DNA from: Gallionella sp.
Lineage (GTDB): Bacteria; Pseudomonadota; Gammaproteobacteria; Burkholderiales; Gallionellaceae
Assembly (NCBI GenBank): GCA_025350705.1
Contig: JANXXH010000024.1
Span: 1 to 33,956 of the forward strand
Reading direction: 5' to 3'
DNA length: 33,956 bases
Shown here piece by piece: positions 14,823 through 23,288 of this stretch. Positions within the stretch are counted from its first letter, which is position 1. The number at the start of each line of letters is the position of its first letter. The position numbers and the translations under genes are program-made. Under the pieces are notes generated by a model. It was not told where the DNA came from and did no database searches. It was given only the letters and a program-made list of their open reading frames with translations.

Positions 14823-14962
14823 TGCTGAATTCAACCTCGCTGATTCGCTGTACAGAATGAAGAAGGGCACTCACTAAAGCCGTGATGCCGATCATGAATT
14901 GTGTCTATAATTCAGCCTCATGTATCTTTAACCACCGTTGTTACTAAAACCGACCCGCGCGC

Positions 14963-16195
14963 ATGAAGTCAAGAAAACACGATCCGATACAGCAGACCCA
15001 ACCGCCCGCCGCCGAGGCGGACGCGTTGATCGCGCTATATAACGAGCGCCGCTATGCTGAAGCGGAAAACCGGACTCGTGTACTGCTTGGACAGTACCCT
15101 GACTTTGGTTTCGGTTGGCAGCTATTGGGCGGCACACTTCAGATGCAGGGCAAGGATGCACTCCCTGCGTTCCAAAAAAGCACCGAACTTCTACCCGACG
15201 CTCCCGCAGCGCACTACAACCTCGGCGTTGCCCTGCAAAGCGCCGGCCAACTCGACCACGCTGTGACCAGTTACCGCCGGGCAGTAGAACTCAAACCCGA
15301 TTACGCCGAAGCCCACAGCAACCTGGGCAACACCTTCAAAGACCTGGGCCGACTTGATGACGCCGTGGCCAGCTACCGCCGAGCGTTAAAGATAAGACCC
15401 GATTCGGCAGATGCGCACAACAACCTAGGCACCGCGCTCAAGGACCTCGGCCAATTCGACGCGGCACTGGCTAGCTACCACCGGGCCGTGGCACTCAAGC
15501 CTGACTTCGACTTGGCGTATTACAATCTGGGTAACGCCCTGAAAGAGCTTGGTCAACTGAATGATGCAACGGCGAGTTACCGAAGAGCAATAGAGATCAA
15601 ACCTGATTTTGCCGACGCGCACAACAACCTGGGCACCGCGCTCAAGGACCTCGGCCAATTCGACGCGGCACTGGCTAGCTACCAGCGGGTTGTGGAACTC
15701 ATACCCAATTACGCCATGGGATATTACAACCTGGGGAATGTTCAGAAAGACTTGGGCCAATTCGAGGCTGCGCTGACCAGCTACCGCCGGGTAGTGGAAC
15801 TCAAACCCGATTCCGCCATGGCGCACAACAATCTGGGCAATGTCCTCATGGTGCTCGGACAATATGACAGCGCATTGGCAAGTTATCGCCAAGCACTGGA
15901 AATCGAACCAGGGTGCGTTGATGCCATACTCGGAATAAGTAATCTATGCGTGATAAACGGGGAGATGAAAGAAGCAGAAGATGGAGCCAAAAAGGTATTG
16001 GAGATCAAGCCAGACAACCTGGAGGCGCGCATCTCTCCACATAGAGGCCACGTATCGTGGAACAGAGCGGAATTTGTAAAATTGATTGCACAGATCCCAT
16101 CTGTAGCTAATCATGTTTTCCTGGAAAGTAAAAGCAACAAAAATCAAAGCTGTTTAAACAATATGGATTATTTTATCCGGTATGAATCTAAATGA
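14963..16195 (+). CDS. Tetratricopeptide-repeat protein, truncated by frameshift
   Basis: A 410-residue frame. Residues about 20-70 form a diverged TPR, then roughly eight near-perfect 34-residue TPR units follow (consensus AHNNLGTALKDLGQFDAALASYRRAVELKPD). These stack into a superhelical protein-binding scaffold. Units are 102 bp apart, and two units spaced 204 bp share almost identical DNA. No signal peptide is seen. The last 60 residues (SPHRGHVSWNRAEF...) leave the TPR pattern. The final DYFIRYE would join a sulfotransferase C-terminus lying in another frame just downstream, so the gene probably once encoded a TPR-sulfotransferase fusion. A -10-like TATAAT lies at 14906-14911. No clear Shine-Dalgarno sequence is present. 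Confidence 0.82.
   Translation: MKSRKHDPIQQTQPPAAEADALIALYNERRYAEAENRTRVLLGQYPDFGFGWQLLGGTLQMQGKDALPAFQKSTELLPDAPAAHYNLGVALQSAGQLDHAVTSYRRAVELKPDYAEAHSNLGNTFKDLGRLDDAVASYRRALKIRPDSADAHNNLGTALKDLGQFDAALASYHRAVALKPDFDLAYYNLGNALKELGQLNDATASYRRAIEIKPDFADAHNNLGTALKDLGQFDAALASYQRVVELIPNYAMGYYNLGNVQKDLGQFEAALTSYRRVVELKPDSAMAHNNLGNVLMVLGQYDSALASYRQALEIEPGCVDAILGISNLCVINGEMKEAEDGAKKVLEIKPDNLEARISPHRGHVSWNRAEFVKLIAQIPSVANHVFLESKSNKNQSCLNNMDYFIRYESK
15413..15684 (+). repeat. Near-identical 68-bp direct repeats inside TPR gene
   Basis: Positions 15413-15480 and 15617-15684 match at 67 of 68 bases, offset by exactly two TPR units (204 bp). The intervening unit is much more diverged. This indicates recent duplication or gene conversion of a two-unit block. 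Confidence 0.88.
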
Positions 16196-16373
16196 CGACT
16201 TCAAGAAAGTGTGTGAACGCATTGGGATTCCCTGGACACCGCTCCCGATTCGCAACAAATCAAAGCGGGAGCCTTATGCGATTTATTATGATGACGATCT
16301 TGCAAAATTAGTACGGAACAGATTTTCAGAAGAAATTATCTTCTTCGGCTACGAATTTGCGAAAGATATCTGA
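16163..16373 (+). pseudogene. C-terminal remnant of a sulfotransferase (family 2-like)
   Basis: The frame beginning at 16182 encodes LNDDFKKVCERIGIPW, then PLPIRNKSKREPYAIYYDDDL and RFSEEIIFFGYEF. This is the characteristic end of sulfotransferase family 2 proteins (F-NL..DF..C..LGI, NKS-R.-Y..YY.D, D...FGY). The preceding codons DYFIRYE belong to the same domain but lie in the TPR frame. Restoring two bases in the A-run near 16186-16188 would join them. The N-terminal catalytic part, including a PAPS-binding loop, is not visible, so an internal deletion is also likely. Confidence 0.65.
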
Positions 16374-16396
16374 CATCGCCATTGGCCCGCATAGCA

Positions 16397-16673
16397 TTAT
16401 TCCAGCAGCTGCCGGATGCTGATATTGTGGCCCGCTGAGGCTTTTTCGACAGCGGCAAGGAGGTGTAGTGCAATTGCCAGACGATGCTGGGGCGCGGTAG
16501 CAATGCGCAATACGCTCGATGAATGTGCTCGCCAGATTGAGTCTCGGAGCCAATGTAACCTGGTAATTGCCGCGACGCGCAATGACCACCAGCCTCTCCA
16601 GTTGCCTCGGCTTGGTAAGACGTCCGATAAGAATAAAAGTGACAAGCAGAATAATTACTGTTATTTCGATCAT
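16397..16673 (-). pseudogene. Small membrane protein gene with apparent frameshift
   Basis: From ATG 16673 one frame encodes a hydrophobic helix (EITVIILLVTFILIG) and then RGNYQVTLAPRLNLASTFIERIA. From about 16505 a second frame continues in protein-like style, TAPQHRLAIALHLLAAVEK, and ends at 16397. Removing 7 bases within the repeated ATTGCGCATTGC (16500-16511) would join them into an 89-residue protein. The first frame instead continues as a Cys/Pro-rich, non-protein-like tail. It lies 39 bases after the kinase, in the same direction. The family is not recognised. Confidence 0.45.
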
Positions 16674-16712
16674 ATTATTTATGCTGTAGCCATTACCATT
16701 TTGATCGCATTA

Positions 16713-18119
16713 TTAAGAAGCCAGCAAATCATCGAGCCACACTTTCCAGCGCAGATATTTTTGCTGCAGCCCTTGATCGTTGCCAGCGTTCAATATCCTT
16801 TCGCTTTTTCTTTTGCTATTTTTAGGGCACGTCATTCCGGCTGCAAGCAGCGCGGCGCCCAGCAAGCTGGACTCGCTCTGCTGCAAACGATAAACTTCGA
16901 AAGGCACACACCGGGCGATGCCTTGCTGCAAACATTGCAGTTCGGATAAACCTCCAGAAAGATAGACTCGCTTGATCGCACACTCGCGGTGAAACTCCTC
17001 AAGTATCCGCGCCACCCTGAAAACGATCGCTTCCAGCAACAATGCAGCAACGCAGCGTTGCGACAAGTGTTCAACCGGTTGAGAAAATCGAATACCGATG
17101 TCGCCACGAAAGTACGGAGCACCCAAGCCGCTGGGTTCTGCAACACAAAAAATATCGTTCGCCGCCAAATCTTCGATTGTGCATTCACCCACCGGATATG
17201 GCGCAATCGCAGCAGCGATCGAGTTGAGCGTACCCTCAATGGCAAGATGAGAGTGATGCAAGCGATCTTGATAAACAAGCGTCCGCAGATAACCATCCGC
17301 ATTAACCATCTCATCAGCCAACGATATTTCATTGGAAAGATAACGCACGACAAAACCACCGGTACCGAGATTAACGAGCGCTTCATTGCCGCCCTCGTCC
17401 ATGCTGGCGATCAGCGCAGCGGACTGATCGCCCACACTGGCTTGCAGTACCAAGCCGTTGTTCATTTGCAAATCCAAACCTGCGGAAGATTTTATTTCTG
17501 GCAGTATGCCCAACGGAATACTGAACAGCTCGCAGAGTTGCGGCGACCATTGCTGTTGCCGGATGTCCATCAGCAGCGTGCGCGCAGCCATGGATGCATC
17601 GGTGACAAAATGCTTGCCGCCGGTCCAGCGCCAGATCAGGAACGTATCCAGCGTACCCACCCGCAACTCACCACGCTCCAATCGTGCCAGCCATCCCGGA
17701 TGGTCCTGCAACACGACGCGCAACTTGGGCGCAAAATAATATGGGGTCAGCGGCAAGCCGGTAAGGCTGCGGATAGATTCCTCGTGCGCATGCAAAGCTG
17801 CACAACTCGCTGTGCCGCGATTGTCTTGCCATGAGATCAGCGGTGTGATCGGTTGACCGGTGGCTTGCTCCCAAACCAGAAAGGACGAGCGCTGGCTGCA
17901 CAGACCCAGCGATCTGCACTCGCCTGCGTATGCGATGCATTCGTTGAGCACCTGTTCGGCAGTCACCGCATAGTCCAGCGCATCGCTTTCATAGCGCCCG
18001 CCTTGACCGTTAACTATAGGTGCCGAGCGAGCGATTATGTTGCTGAGTTCACCACCATGATTCAGTATACCTGCCTTGATCGACGTAGTGCCGAGGTCAA
18101 GCGAGACGGATGCAATCAA
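16713..18119 (-). CDS. FGGY-family kinase, probably glycerol kinase-like
   Basis: A 468-residue FGGY carbohydrate kinase that would phosphorylate a polyol or sugar with ATP. The opening SLDLGTTSIKAG is the phosphate-binding motif, and SWQDNRG resembles the substrate-binding WQ-RR region. GDQSAAL supplies the likely catalytic aspartate, and NLGTGGFVVRY plus YLSGGLSELQCLQQ form the second nucleotide-binding region. It is slightly shorter than typical GlpK. The start is set at TTG 18119 with GTGAG upstream; a longer in-frame extension is encoded by the REP hairpin and is rejected. It is third in an operon after a glycerophosphodiesterase and GlpD, which favours glycerol as substrate, though the specificity is not proven. 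Confidence 0.82.
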   Translation of the reverse strand: MIASVSLDLGTTSIKAGILNHGGELSNIIARSAPIVNGQGGRYESDALDYAVTAEQVLNECIAYAGECRSLGLCSQRSSFLVWEQATGQPITPLISWQDNRGTASCAALHAHEESIRSLTGLPLTPYYFAPKLRVVLQDHPGWLARLERGELRVGTLDTFLIWRWTGGKHFVTDASMAARTLLMDIRQQQWSPQLCELFSIPLGILPEIKSSAGLDLQMNNGLVLQASVGDQSAALIASMDEGGNEALVNLGTGGFVVRYLSNEISLADEMVNADGYLRTLVYQDRLHHSHLAIEGTLNSIAAAIAPYPVGECTIEDLAANDIFCVAEPSGLGAPYFRGDIGIRFSQPVEHLSQRCVAALLLEAIVFRVARILEEFHRECAIKRVYLSGGLSELQCLQQGIARCVPFEVYRLQQSESSLLGAALLAAGMTCPKNSKRKSERILNAGNDQGLQQKYLRWKVWLDDLLAS

Positions 18120-18148
18120 TTTAATCTCACTGTTTGAGTGATTCGCCT

Positions 18149-18203
18149 GTAGGAGCGGACCATGCCCGCAAGACTTTCTATCGCGGGCATGGCCCGCTCC
18201 TAC
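18149..18203. repeat. REP-like hairpin, GTAGGAGC family, copy 2
   Basis: Arms 18149-18171 and 18181-18203 are inverted at 21 of 23 positions and match the element at 8752-8809. The right arm encodes the last eight residues of GlpD (CRSGPCPR), and the stop codon lies in the loop. It separates glpD from the kinase gene within one operon. Confidence 0.85.
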
Positions 18204-19755
18204 ATACTTCGACTTCCCGGCTGATTTCAACCTCATCCCAGCCCATTACAACAGCTACAGTCTCAGCAAGGCGACGCAGTGCTTTTCCATCGAGCTTGGC
18301 CAGAATCAACAACGGCATGCGGCGGCGAAGCAGGTCGTCCAGATGAACGACCATTTCGTTGCGCGCACAAAACAGCAAATCCGCGTAGATCAGAGGTAGC
18401 CCAGGAATGATGCGTTCGGCCAAACGTGGGGTCTTTGAAATAACGCTGAACACCTCCCCTACCCGCTTGCCGTGTCGGCGGATCAGCCACTGTGTACTTT
18501 CCCGATCAATGCCGAGTTGATTTGCACGAGCTATTACTGCAACAGACCACTGTTCATAATTTGATTCCGGTGCCCAGGGTAATCGCTGGCTCTTGGTGGC
18601 ACACGGCGTATCGACACCCAGTTGCGCACATACCGTATCGACGATGAATGCGACATCTTCTCGGGCTGAGGTGAGTTTTCCGCCGATGGAGTAATGCACA
18701 CCATTATTCGCAGTTTTCAATTCCCAGTCGCGGCTGACAGCTGAGGGCGAGGCGTGGTCGCTGCGCATCATCACACGCACACCGGCATAGCTTCCGACGA
18801 TATCGGCTTCGGTCCACCCTGTCTTGAGATAGTGATTGGCTTCAGCCAGCAGATAAGCAACCTCATTCGATTCGACCGAGACCTGATCGATATCGCCTTT
18901 GTAATCCGTATCAGTCGTACCTACCAGCGTCATGCCATACCAGGGGATCATGAAAAACACGCGGCCATCAAACTGTGCAGTCAGCAGCAAAGCCTCGTCC
19001 GCCAGCACAGCAGGCATGACCAGATGTATGCCCTTGGACATCCTGCACCAGTCGCGTCCCGGCGCAGATGCGCTGGCCCACTGCCCGGTCGTGTTAACGA
19101 TCTGTCTGGCGCGAACCTCCGTGCCGTTATTGCCGAGTTGATCCTGTACCGTTGCGCCGCTTACTTGACCGCTCGTCTCTGTCAGTCCGGTCAACTTGCA
19201 ATAATTCACGCACACCGCTCCGGCATCCATCGCGCCCGCGATCAATTCCAGCACCAGCCGTGCATCGTCTGTCTGCGCATCGCCATAGGTGAAGCCGCCT
19301 TTCAACCCATCGTCTGCCAGAGCGGGAAAACGTTCGGAAAATCTTGCGTGATTAAAGTAGCGATGAGCCATCTCTGCATCGGGGAAGCCCGCCAGAAAAT
19401 CATACAGCATCAAACCGGCTTTCAACTTTAGCATGCCGATGCGGCTGCGTTTATACACAGGCACACCAAAGCGCAAAGGCCAGACACGATGCGGTGCCAA
19501 TTCCAGCAATCGCTGCCGTTCCAATATCGCCTTCCTGACCAGCTTGAAATCGTAAGTCTCGAGGTAGCGCAAGCCGCCGTGTATCAGCTTGCTGGATGCG
19601 GAAGAAGTCGCGGCTGCCCAGTCGCCCTGCTCCACAATGGCGACGCTCAAGCCGCGCAAGGCCGCGTCATAAGCAGTCCATGCCCCATAGACGCCGCCGC
19701 CGCAGACCAGCAGATCAAAATGCCTACCTGCCAGCGAGGAAAAATCGCGTTTCAT
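18178..19755 (-). CDS. glpD: Aerobic glycerol-3-phosphate dehydrogenase
   Basis: A 525-residue FAD-dependent dehydrogenase that oxidises sn-glycerol 3-phosphate to dihydroxyacetone phosphate at the inner membrane and passes electrons to quinone. The FAD-binding CGGGVYGAWTAYDAALRG opens the protein. SSASSKLIHGGLRYLETYDFKLVRKA and PWYGMTLVGTTDTDYKGD are diagnostic. Length fits the family. Its ATG overlaps the stop of the upstream phosphodiesterase gene by four bases (ATGA), so translation is coupled. Its final eight residues are encoded by a REP-like hairpin, so the original C-terminus has been replaced. Confidence 0.95.
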   Translation of the reverse strand: MKRDFSSLAGRHFDLLVCGGGVYGAWTAYDAALRGLSVAIVEQGDWAAATSSASSKLIHGGLRYLETYDFKLVRKAILERQRLLELAPHRVWPLRFGVPVYKRSRIGMLKLKAGLMLYDFLAGFPDAEMAHRYFNHARFSERFPALADDGLKGGFTYGDAQTDDARLVLELIAGAMDAGAVCVNYCKLTGLTETSGQVSGATVQDQLGNNGTEVRARQIVNTTGQWASASAPGRDWCRMSKGIHLVMPAVLADEALLLTAQFDGRVFFMIPWYGMTLVGTTDTDYKGDIDQVSVESNEVAYLLAEANHYLKTGWTEADIVGSYAGVRVMMRSDHASPSAVSRDWELKTANNGVHYSIGGKLTSAREDVAFIVDTVCAQLGVDTPCATKSQRLPWAPESNYEQWSVAVIARANQLGIDRESTQWLIRRHGKRVGEVFSVISKTPRLAERIIPGLPLIYADLLFCARNEMVVHLDDLLRRRMPLLILAKLDGKALRRLAETVAVVMGWDEVEISREVEVCRSGPCPR

Positions 19756-20495
19756 CTGTCCCTTATTTGCAAAGCCTTTTGCGGCACATCACTGATCAGA
19801 ATATCCACGCCCAAGCCCAGCGCCTTGTTTATTTCCGCATCGCTGTTGCATGTGTAAACCGCTATACATTTGCCGTGATCGCGCAGCAGCTTGACCATTG
19901 CATCATTTAGCGACTCCTTCGGCAGGCATAGTCCATGAAGAAAGGATTGCTCGTCCAACACGCGTTGCGCATCCGAAAAAGTCTGGTCTGTTTCAAAGTT
20001 GTAAACCAGCGGAAATTCTGGTGCGCGCTGGTGCGCATAAACCAGACTATGAAGATTAAACGAGGACGCCATGATGGTATCGCCTATAGCCGCACCGGCC
20101 ATCTCCAGTGTTTGGCGCACTTTTATTTCGTGGCGTGAATTCAATTCCCAATCACGATTCTTGATCTCTATCAGCAAACGGCAGCGATTGCGATAGGCAT
20201 CCAGAAACTCTTTCAGGCTCATGATGCCTTCCGGTTTTGCACCAGAAGAGAAGTGCGCGGCGAAATTCATCGCCTGCAACCGGATGTAATCGAAATCATC
20301 GATGTGCTTGGTGGGCAATCCTACTTTGCCGAGAAACCGGTCGTGCCACAACACGGCGACTTCGTCGCGACTGAGCTGCACATCCGTTTCGATACCATCG
20401 ATGGGATATTCCAGCGCCTTGTCGAAAGCCGAGCGGGTGTTCTCCGTAGCCTCCTTGTTGGCGCCGCGGTGGGCGAAGATCAGGGGTTTGGTCAT
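19752..20495 (-). CDS. ugpQ: Glycerophosphodiester phosphodiesterase
   Basis: A 247-residue cytoplasmic GDPD-family enzyme that hydrolyses glycerophosphodiesters to glycerol 3-phosphate and an alcohol. FAHRGANKEATENT carries the catalytic His and Arg. GIETDVQLSRD supplies metal-binding Glu/Asp and WHDRFL the second histidine. EIKNRD is the later metal ligand motif. There is no signal peptide, pointing to the UgpQ rather than periplasmic GlpQ form. It is first in an operon; its product feeds GlpD directly. Confidence 0.93.
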   Translation of the reverse strand: MTKPLIFAHRGANKEATENTRSAFDKALEYPIDGIETDVQLSRDEVAVLWHDRFLGKVGLPTKHIDDFDYIRLQAMNFAAHFSSGAKPEGIMSLKEFLDAYRNRCRLLIEIKNRDWELNSRHEIKVRQTLEMAGAAIGDTIMASSFNLHSLVYAHQRAPEFPLVYNFETDQTFSDAQRVLDEQSFLHGLCLPKESLNDAMVKLLRDHGKCIAVYTCNSDAEINKALGLGVDILISDVPQKALQIRDR

Positions 20496-20600
20496 GTCAA
20501 CTAATTCGTATCAATCCAAGCTTAATCTAACAGATTATGTCTGAGCCGACTTCAGTTTTCTTGCCGAAACAACCACTGATGTACGGAAGCCGATATCTGC

Positions 20601-21218
20601 TTACAGCACATAAAGCAGGATCGCAACGTAATGGGCTGCGCTGCCAGCGAGCACGAACAGATGCCAGATGCCGTGCGCGTGAGTAAGGCGGGTGTCGAGC
20701 ACATAGAAAACGATGCCGATCGTATAGAACAATCCACCCGCCACGAGCCATGCAAATCCTGCCGGCCCCAGTGCATGCAAAAGCTGAAACATGGCCGCTA
20801 GAGCCACCCAACCCATCACGACGTAGATCACCACTGACAGTATTCGCGCTCCGCTCTTGAGCCACAGCTCCTGCAAACTACCGAGCGCGGCAAGACCCCA
20901 CACCACACCGAACAGCGACCAACCCCAAGGACCGCGCAATGTCACCAAGCAGAATGGTGTGTAACTGCCTGCGATGAGCAGATAGATGCTGTGGTGATCC
21001 AACTCCCGCAGGATTTTCTTGGCGCGTCCCTGCAGGCTATGGTAGAGCGCAGAGAAACTGTAAAGCAATACTAACGTCACACCATAAATCGAAACGCTCA
21101 CCAGCTTCCATGGGTCGCCGTCCTGTGCAGCCAGTACGATGAGCGCGACGGAGCCGGCAAGCGCAAGCATGGCTCCGACGAGATGAGTTAAGGCATTGAA
21201 CTTTTCCCCGTAGTACAT
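20601..21218 (-). CDS. Hemolysin III / PAQR-family membrane protein
   Basis: A 205-residue protein with seven predicted hydrophobic helices. FNALTHLVG near the start, YSFSALYHSLQG, ELDHHSIYLLIAGSYTPF and the late THAHGIWHLFVLAGSAAHYVAIL are the PAQR/HlyIII signatures, whose conserved His, Asp and Ser residues bind zinc. Homologs (YqfA/TrhA) are linked to membrane energetics and fatty-acid homeostasis; true haemolysin activity is doubtful. It lies upstream of the phosphodiesterase gene on the same strand with a 105-base gap, so co-transcription is possible. No clear Shine-Dalgarno sequence is visible. Confidence 0.92.
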   Translation of the reverse strand: MYYGEKFNALTHLVGAMLALAGSVALIVLAAQDGDPWKLVSVSIYGVTLVLLYSFSALYHSLQGRAKKILRELDHHSIYLLIAGSYTPFCLVTLRGPWGWSLFGVVWGLAALGSLQELWLKSGARILSVVIYVVMGWVALAAMFQLLHALGPAGFAWLVAGGLFYTIGIVFYVLDTRLTHAHGIWHLFVLAGSAAHYVAILLYVL

Positions 21219-21705
21219 GTGGCTGGTCTATTCTTATGTCCCGCTATAACAATGCGAGGTATCAATATCTACTCGTGGCAAAAACTTGCTGCTCATGAAT
21301 GGTAAGTTTCAATCCGAAACGCCAATGAATGAGTCACTAATCCGGACTTCGAATACAGACCGTTAAACCCCTCCAGGCTGCTTGAAAAACGAGACTGCAT
21401 ACGCCTGCGAACGGAACAGCAGGATCGGGTCATTCGTTGGCTTGATCAGTCGCCATCACCAATTGTTCTGATACTATCTGTCAGATTAATATCCTATATA
21501 TTCTATACTCATTCCAGATATCCGCTGTTGCCACCTTCGCGACCTTCGATCAACCAGTTGCTTAAAGGCTTCCTTTAATTGTCCATTTTACCGTTCGTCG
21601 GTTGCGTGTTAACCACTCGCGTGGTTAATGCGTTAATGGCGGCGTGGCAAGTTCATATTCTTGCGAGCCGGCCACCTGATATTAACCAACCCTAAGGAGT
21701 TTTTC
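21219..21705. other. Gene-free interval with one inverted repeat
   Basis: No credible ORF or RNA gene is seen. The only structure found is the perfect inverted repeat TTAACCAC-TCGC-GTGGTTAA at 21609-21628, about 80 bases before the His/Lys-rich protein gene. It could be an operator or a leader hairpin. AT-rich blocks around 21480-21515 could hold promoters but none fits the consensus well. Confidence 0.4.
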
Positions 21706-22017
21706 ATGATCAAGTTAGCCCATATTGTATCCGCATTGTTGTTTGCTTCTATTTCCGTTGCCTACGCTGCTGATGCGCCAAAACAGCCAGTGTCCCAGGG
21801 CGCAGCCAGCGTAAACAAAAACCTGAGCGACCTTCCTAACCAAGGACTGAAGAACGCATCTGAGCAACTGCAGAAGAATGAGGCCAAGGTCGAAGAAAAA
21901 CGCGACGATGCCAAGGCCAAGCATAAGAAGGACAAGCACCACAAAGAAGGCAAGAAGGAAGATCATGATCATGACAAAATGGAGCACCACGAAAAAATGG
22001 GACATCCGGGCAAATAA
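21706..22017 (+). CDS. Exported His/Lys/Asp-rich small protein
   Basis: A 103-residue protein. Residues 1-21 form a signal peptide (KLAHIVSALLFASISVAYA, cleavage after AYA). The middle is helical and charged (SEQLQKNEAKVEEKRDD). The last 35 residues are dominated by K, H, D and E (HKKDKHHKEGKKEDHDHDK), suggesting metal or polyanion binding in the periplasm. No domain is recognised. AAGGAG six bases before ATG 21706 fixes the start. A strong terminator follows, so it is a single-gene transcript. A metal chaperone or sink is an inference from composition only. Confidence 0.78.
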   Translation: MIKLAHIVSALLFASISVAYAADAPKQPVSQGAASVNKNLSDLPNQGLKNASEQLQKNEAKVEEKRDDAKAKHKKDKHHKEGKKEDHDHDKMEHHEKMGHPGK

Positions 22018-22036
22018 TCGCCACTTCCCCACCAAC

Positions 22037-22057
22037 CCCGGCGGCCAATCCGCCGGG
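22037..22057 (+). terminator. Rho-independent terminator
   Basis: CCCGGCGG and CCGCCGGG form a perfect 8-bp stem with a CCAAT loop, followed by ATTTTATTT. It lies 20 bases after the His/Lys-rich gene. Confidence 0.85.
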
Positions 22058-22098
22058 ATTTTATTTCTGGGAGTTCGTAGACAACTTAATCGCGACTG

Positions 22099-23286
22099 CT
22101 ACAATTTATCAATAAATCGTCGCATCGAAACTTTTAGCCCTGCAAAATTCGGGTTGTACATCAGGCGCCGCAGAATACCAGCGTTAAGGTTTTCCCCAGT
22201 CACCTCGCCCTGAAAATCCTGTTCGGGATGTTGGATGCAGGCAGCATATTTTTCCATATCGTCAGGATAATAATGCATGCAATTCGAATACTCCCCCGCC
22301 GCACCATAATGCCCATCTTCGGGTGGCATCACGATAGCCGTGTGTGCGGAGCTTAATATTTTCTGCCCGGGAACCGCGCTGTTCACCAACTCCATTTTTT
22401 CAGGTGGAATGCCAGGCGGAAAATTTTCCGGTTCGGTGGTGTATAACACCAGCCTATTGGACGGATGACGCGCGCGCACGATGAATCCCAGTGTGGCGGA
22501 TATTTTGACGGTCTTGTCATCTGCACTGGCAGCGATGAACACAGGTATATCCAACCCCCGTCCATTAAAATAGGCCTTCTGCAATTGAACACTGAGTTCA
22601 CGAGTCAACGCATACATCTGGCCCGCGGCATTCTTCGTGAAGGATTCATACTTATAGATATCCAGATCAGGCATGATGTCTACCCACCGGGTTGACGGCA
22701 TCAGCCAGCTATACAGCTTGTGCAGATTCGCCAACGCAGCCCACCGCGTAATCTGGAGTGCAGGCGAAAACAGGAACAGACCACGCACCTGCTTGTCGCG
22801 CAGACTGTGGTAAATACTCAGCGTCGCGCCAGTGGAATATCCCGCCAGATAGACTTCATCGACCTCCTCGGCAAGTTTATATGTGCCGAAAGCTACCGTC
22901 TTGGCCCACTCCTGCCAGGTCACCTCAAGCAAGTCCCCCGGCTGCGTGCCATGTCCAGGCAACAATACCGCCATGACACGAAAGCCATTCTGCTGAAAGA
23001 ACGCCGCCAGATGACGCATTGAATAAGGGGAGTCGCTCAGTCCATGCGTGAGCAACACGCCGCGACGATAGGTTTTTTGCTGACCGGCTGGAAAACCGGC
23101 TGGTGGAAGCAATTCGAACGGCGCATTGCCGTCGACAATTTTTTTCAGATCGACAACACCGGTGTGTGCCAAGCTGAGCATGTCCCGATTGCGCGCCACA
23201 TAATCTGAAAACGCCAACCGACTGCCATTGAACTCCCGGTTCAATCCAGAGGGCTGGTGCCGTGCCTCAAGCGGCGGAGTTGCCAC
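22099..23286 (-). CDS. Alpha/beta hydrolase (esterase / S33-type)
   Basis: A 395-residue alpha/beta hydrolase. GVLLTHGLSDSPYSMRHLA provides the HG oxyanion-hole motif, GYSTG (about 150) is the nucleophile elbow with the catalytic serine, and the late ASADDKTV and SSAHTAIVMPPEDGHYG supply probable Asp and His. The substrate is unknown; carboxylesterase or lipase-like activity fits. The C-terminal 80 residues (YGAAGEYSNCMHYYPDD...) extend beyond the core fold. The start is GTG 23286, two bases after the upstream gene stop, with GGTGAG upstream. It forms a coupled pair with the Pro/Ala-rich protein. Confidence 0.82.
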   Translation of the reverse strand: MATPPLEARHQPSGLNREFNGSRLAFSDYVARNRDMLSLAHTGVVDLKKIVDGNAPFELLPPAGFPAGQQKTYRRGVLLTHGLSDSPYSMRHLAAFFQQNGFRVMAVLLPGHGTQPGDLLEVTWQEWAKTVAFGTYKLAEEVDEVYLAGYSTGATLSIYHSLRDKQVRGLFLFSPALQITRWAALANLHKLYSWLMPSTRWVDIMPDLDIYKYESFTKNAAGQMYALTRELSVQLQKAYFNGRGLDIPVFIAASADDKTVKISATLGFIVRARHPSNRLVLYTTEPENFPPGIPPEKMELVNSAVPGQKILSSAHTAIVMPPEDGHYGAAGEYSNCMHYYPDDMEKYAACIQHPEQDFQGEVTGENLNAGILRRLMYNPNFAGLKVSMRRFIDKL

Positions 23287-23288
23287 GT

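Noticed and set aside
16416..16949. 177-codon plus-strand open frame across the kinase 3' end
   Set aside because: It is antisense to the kinase C-terminus and the small membrane-protein gene and has no motif.
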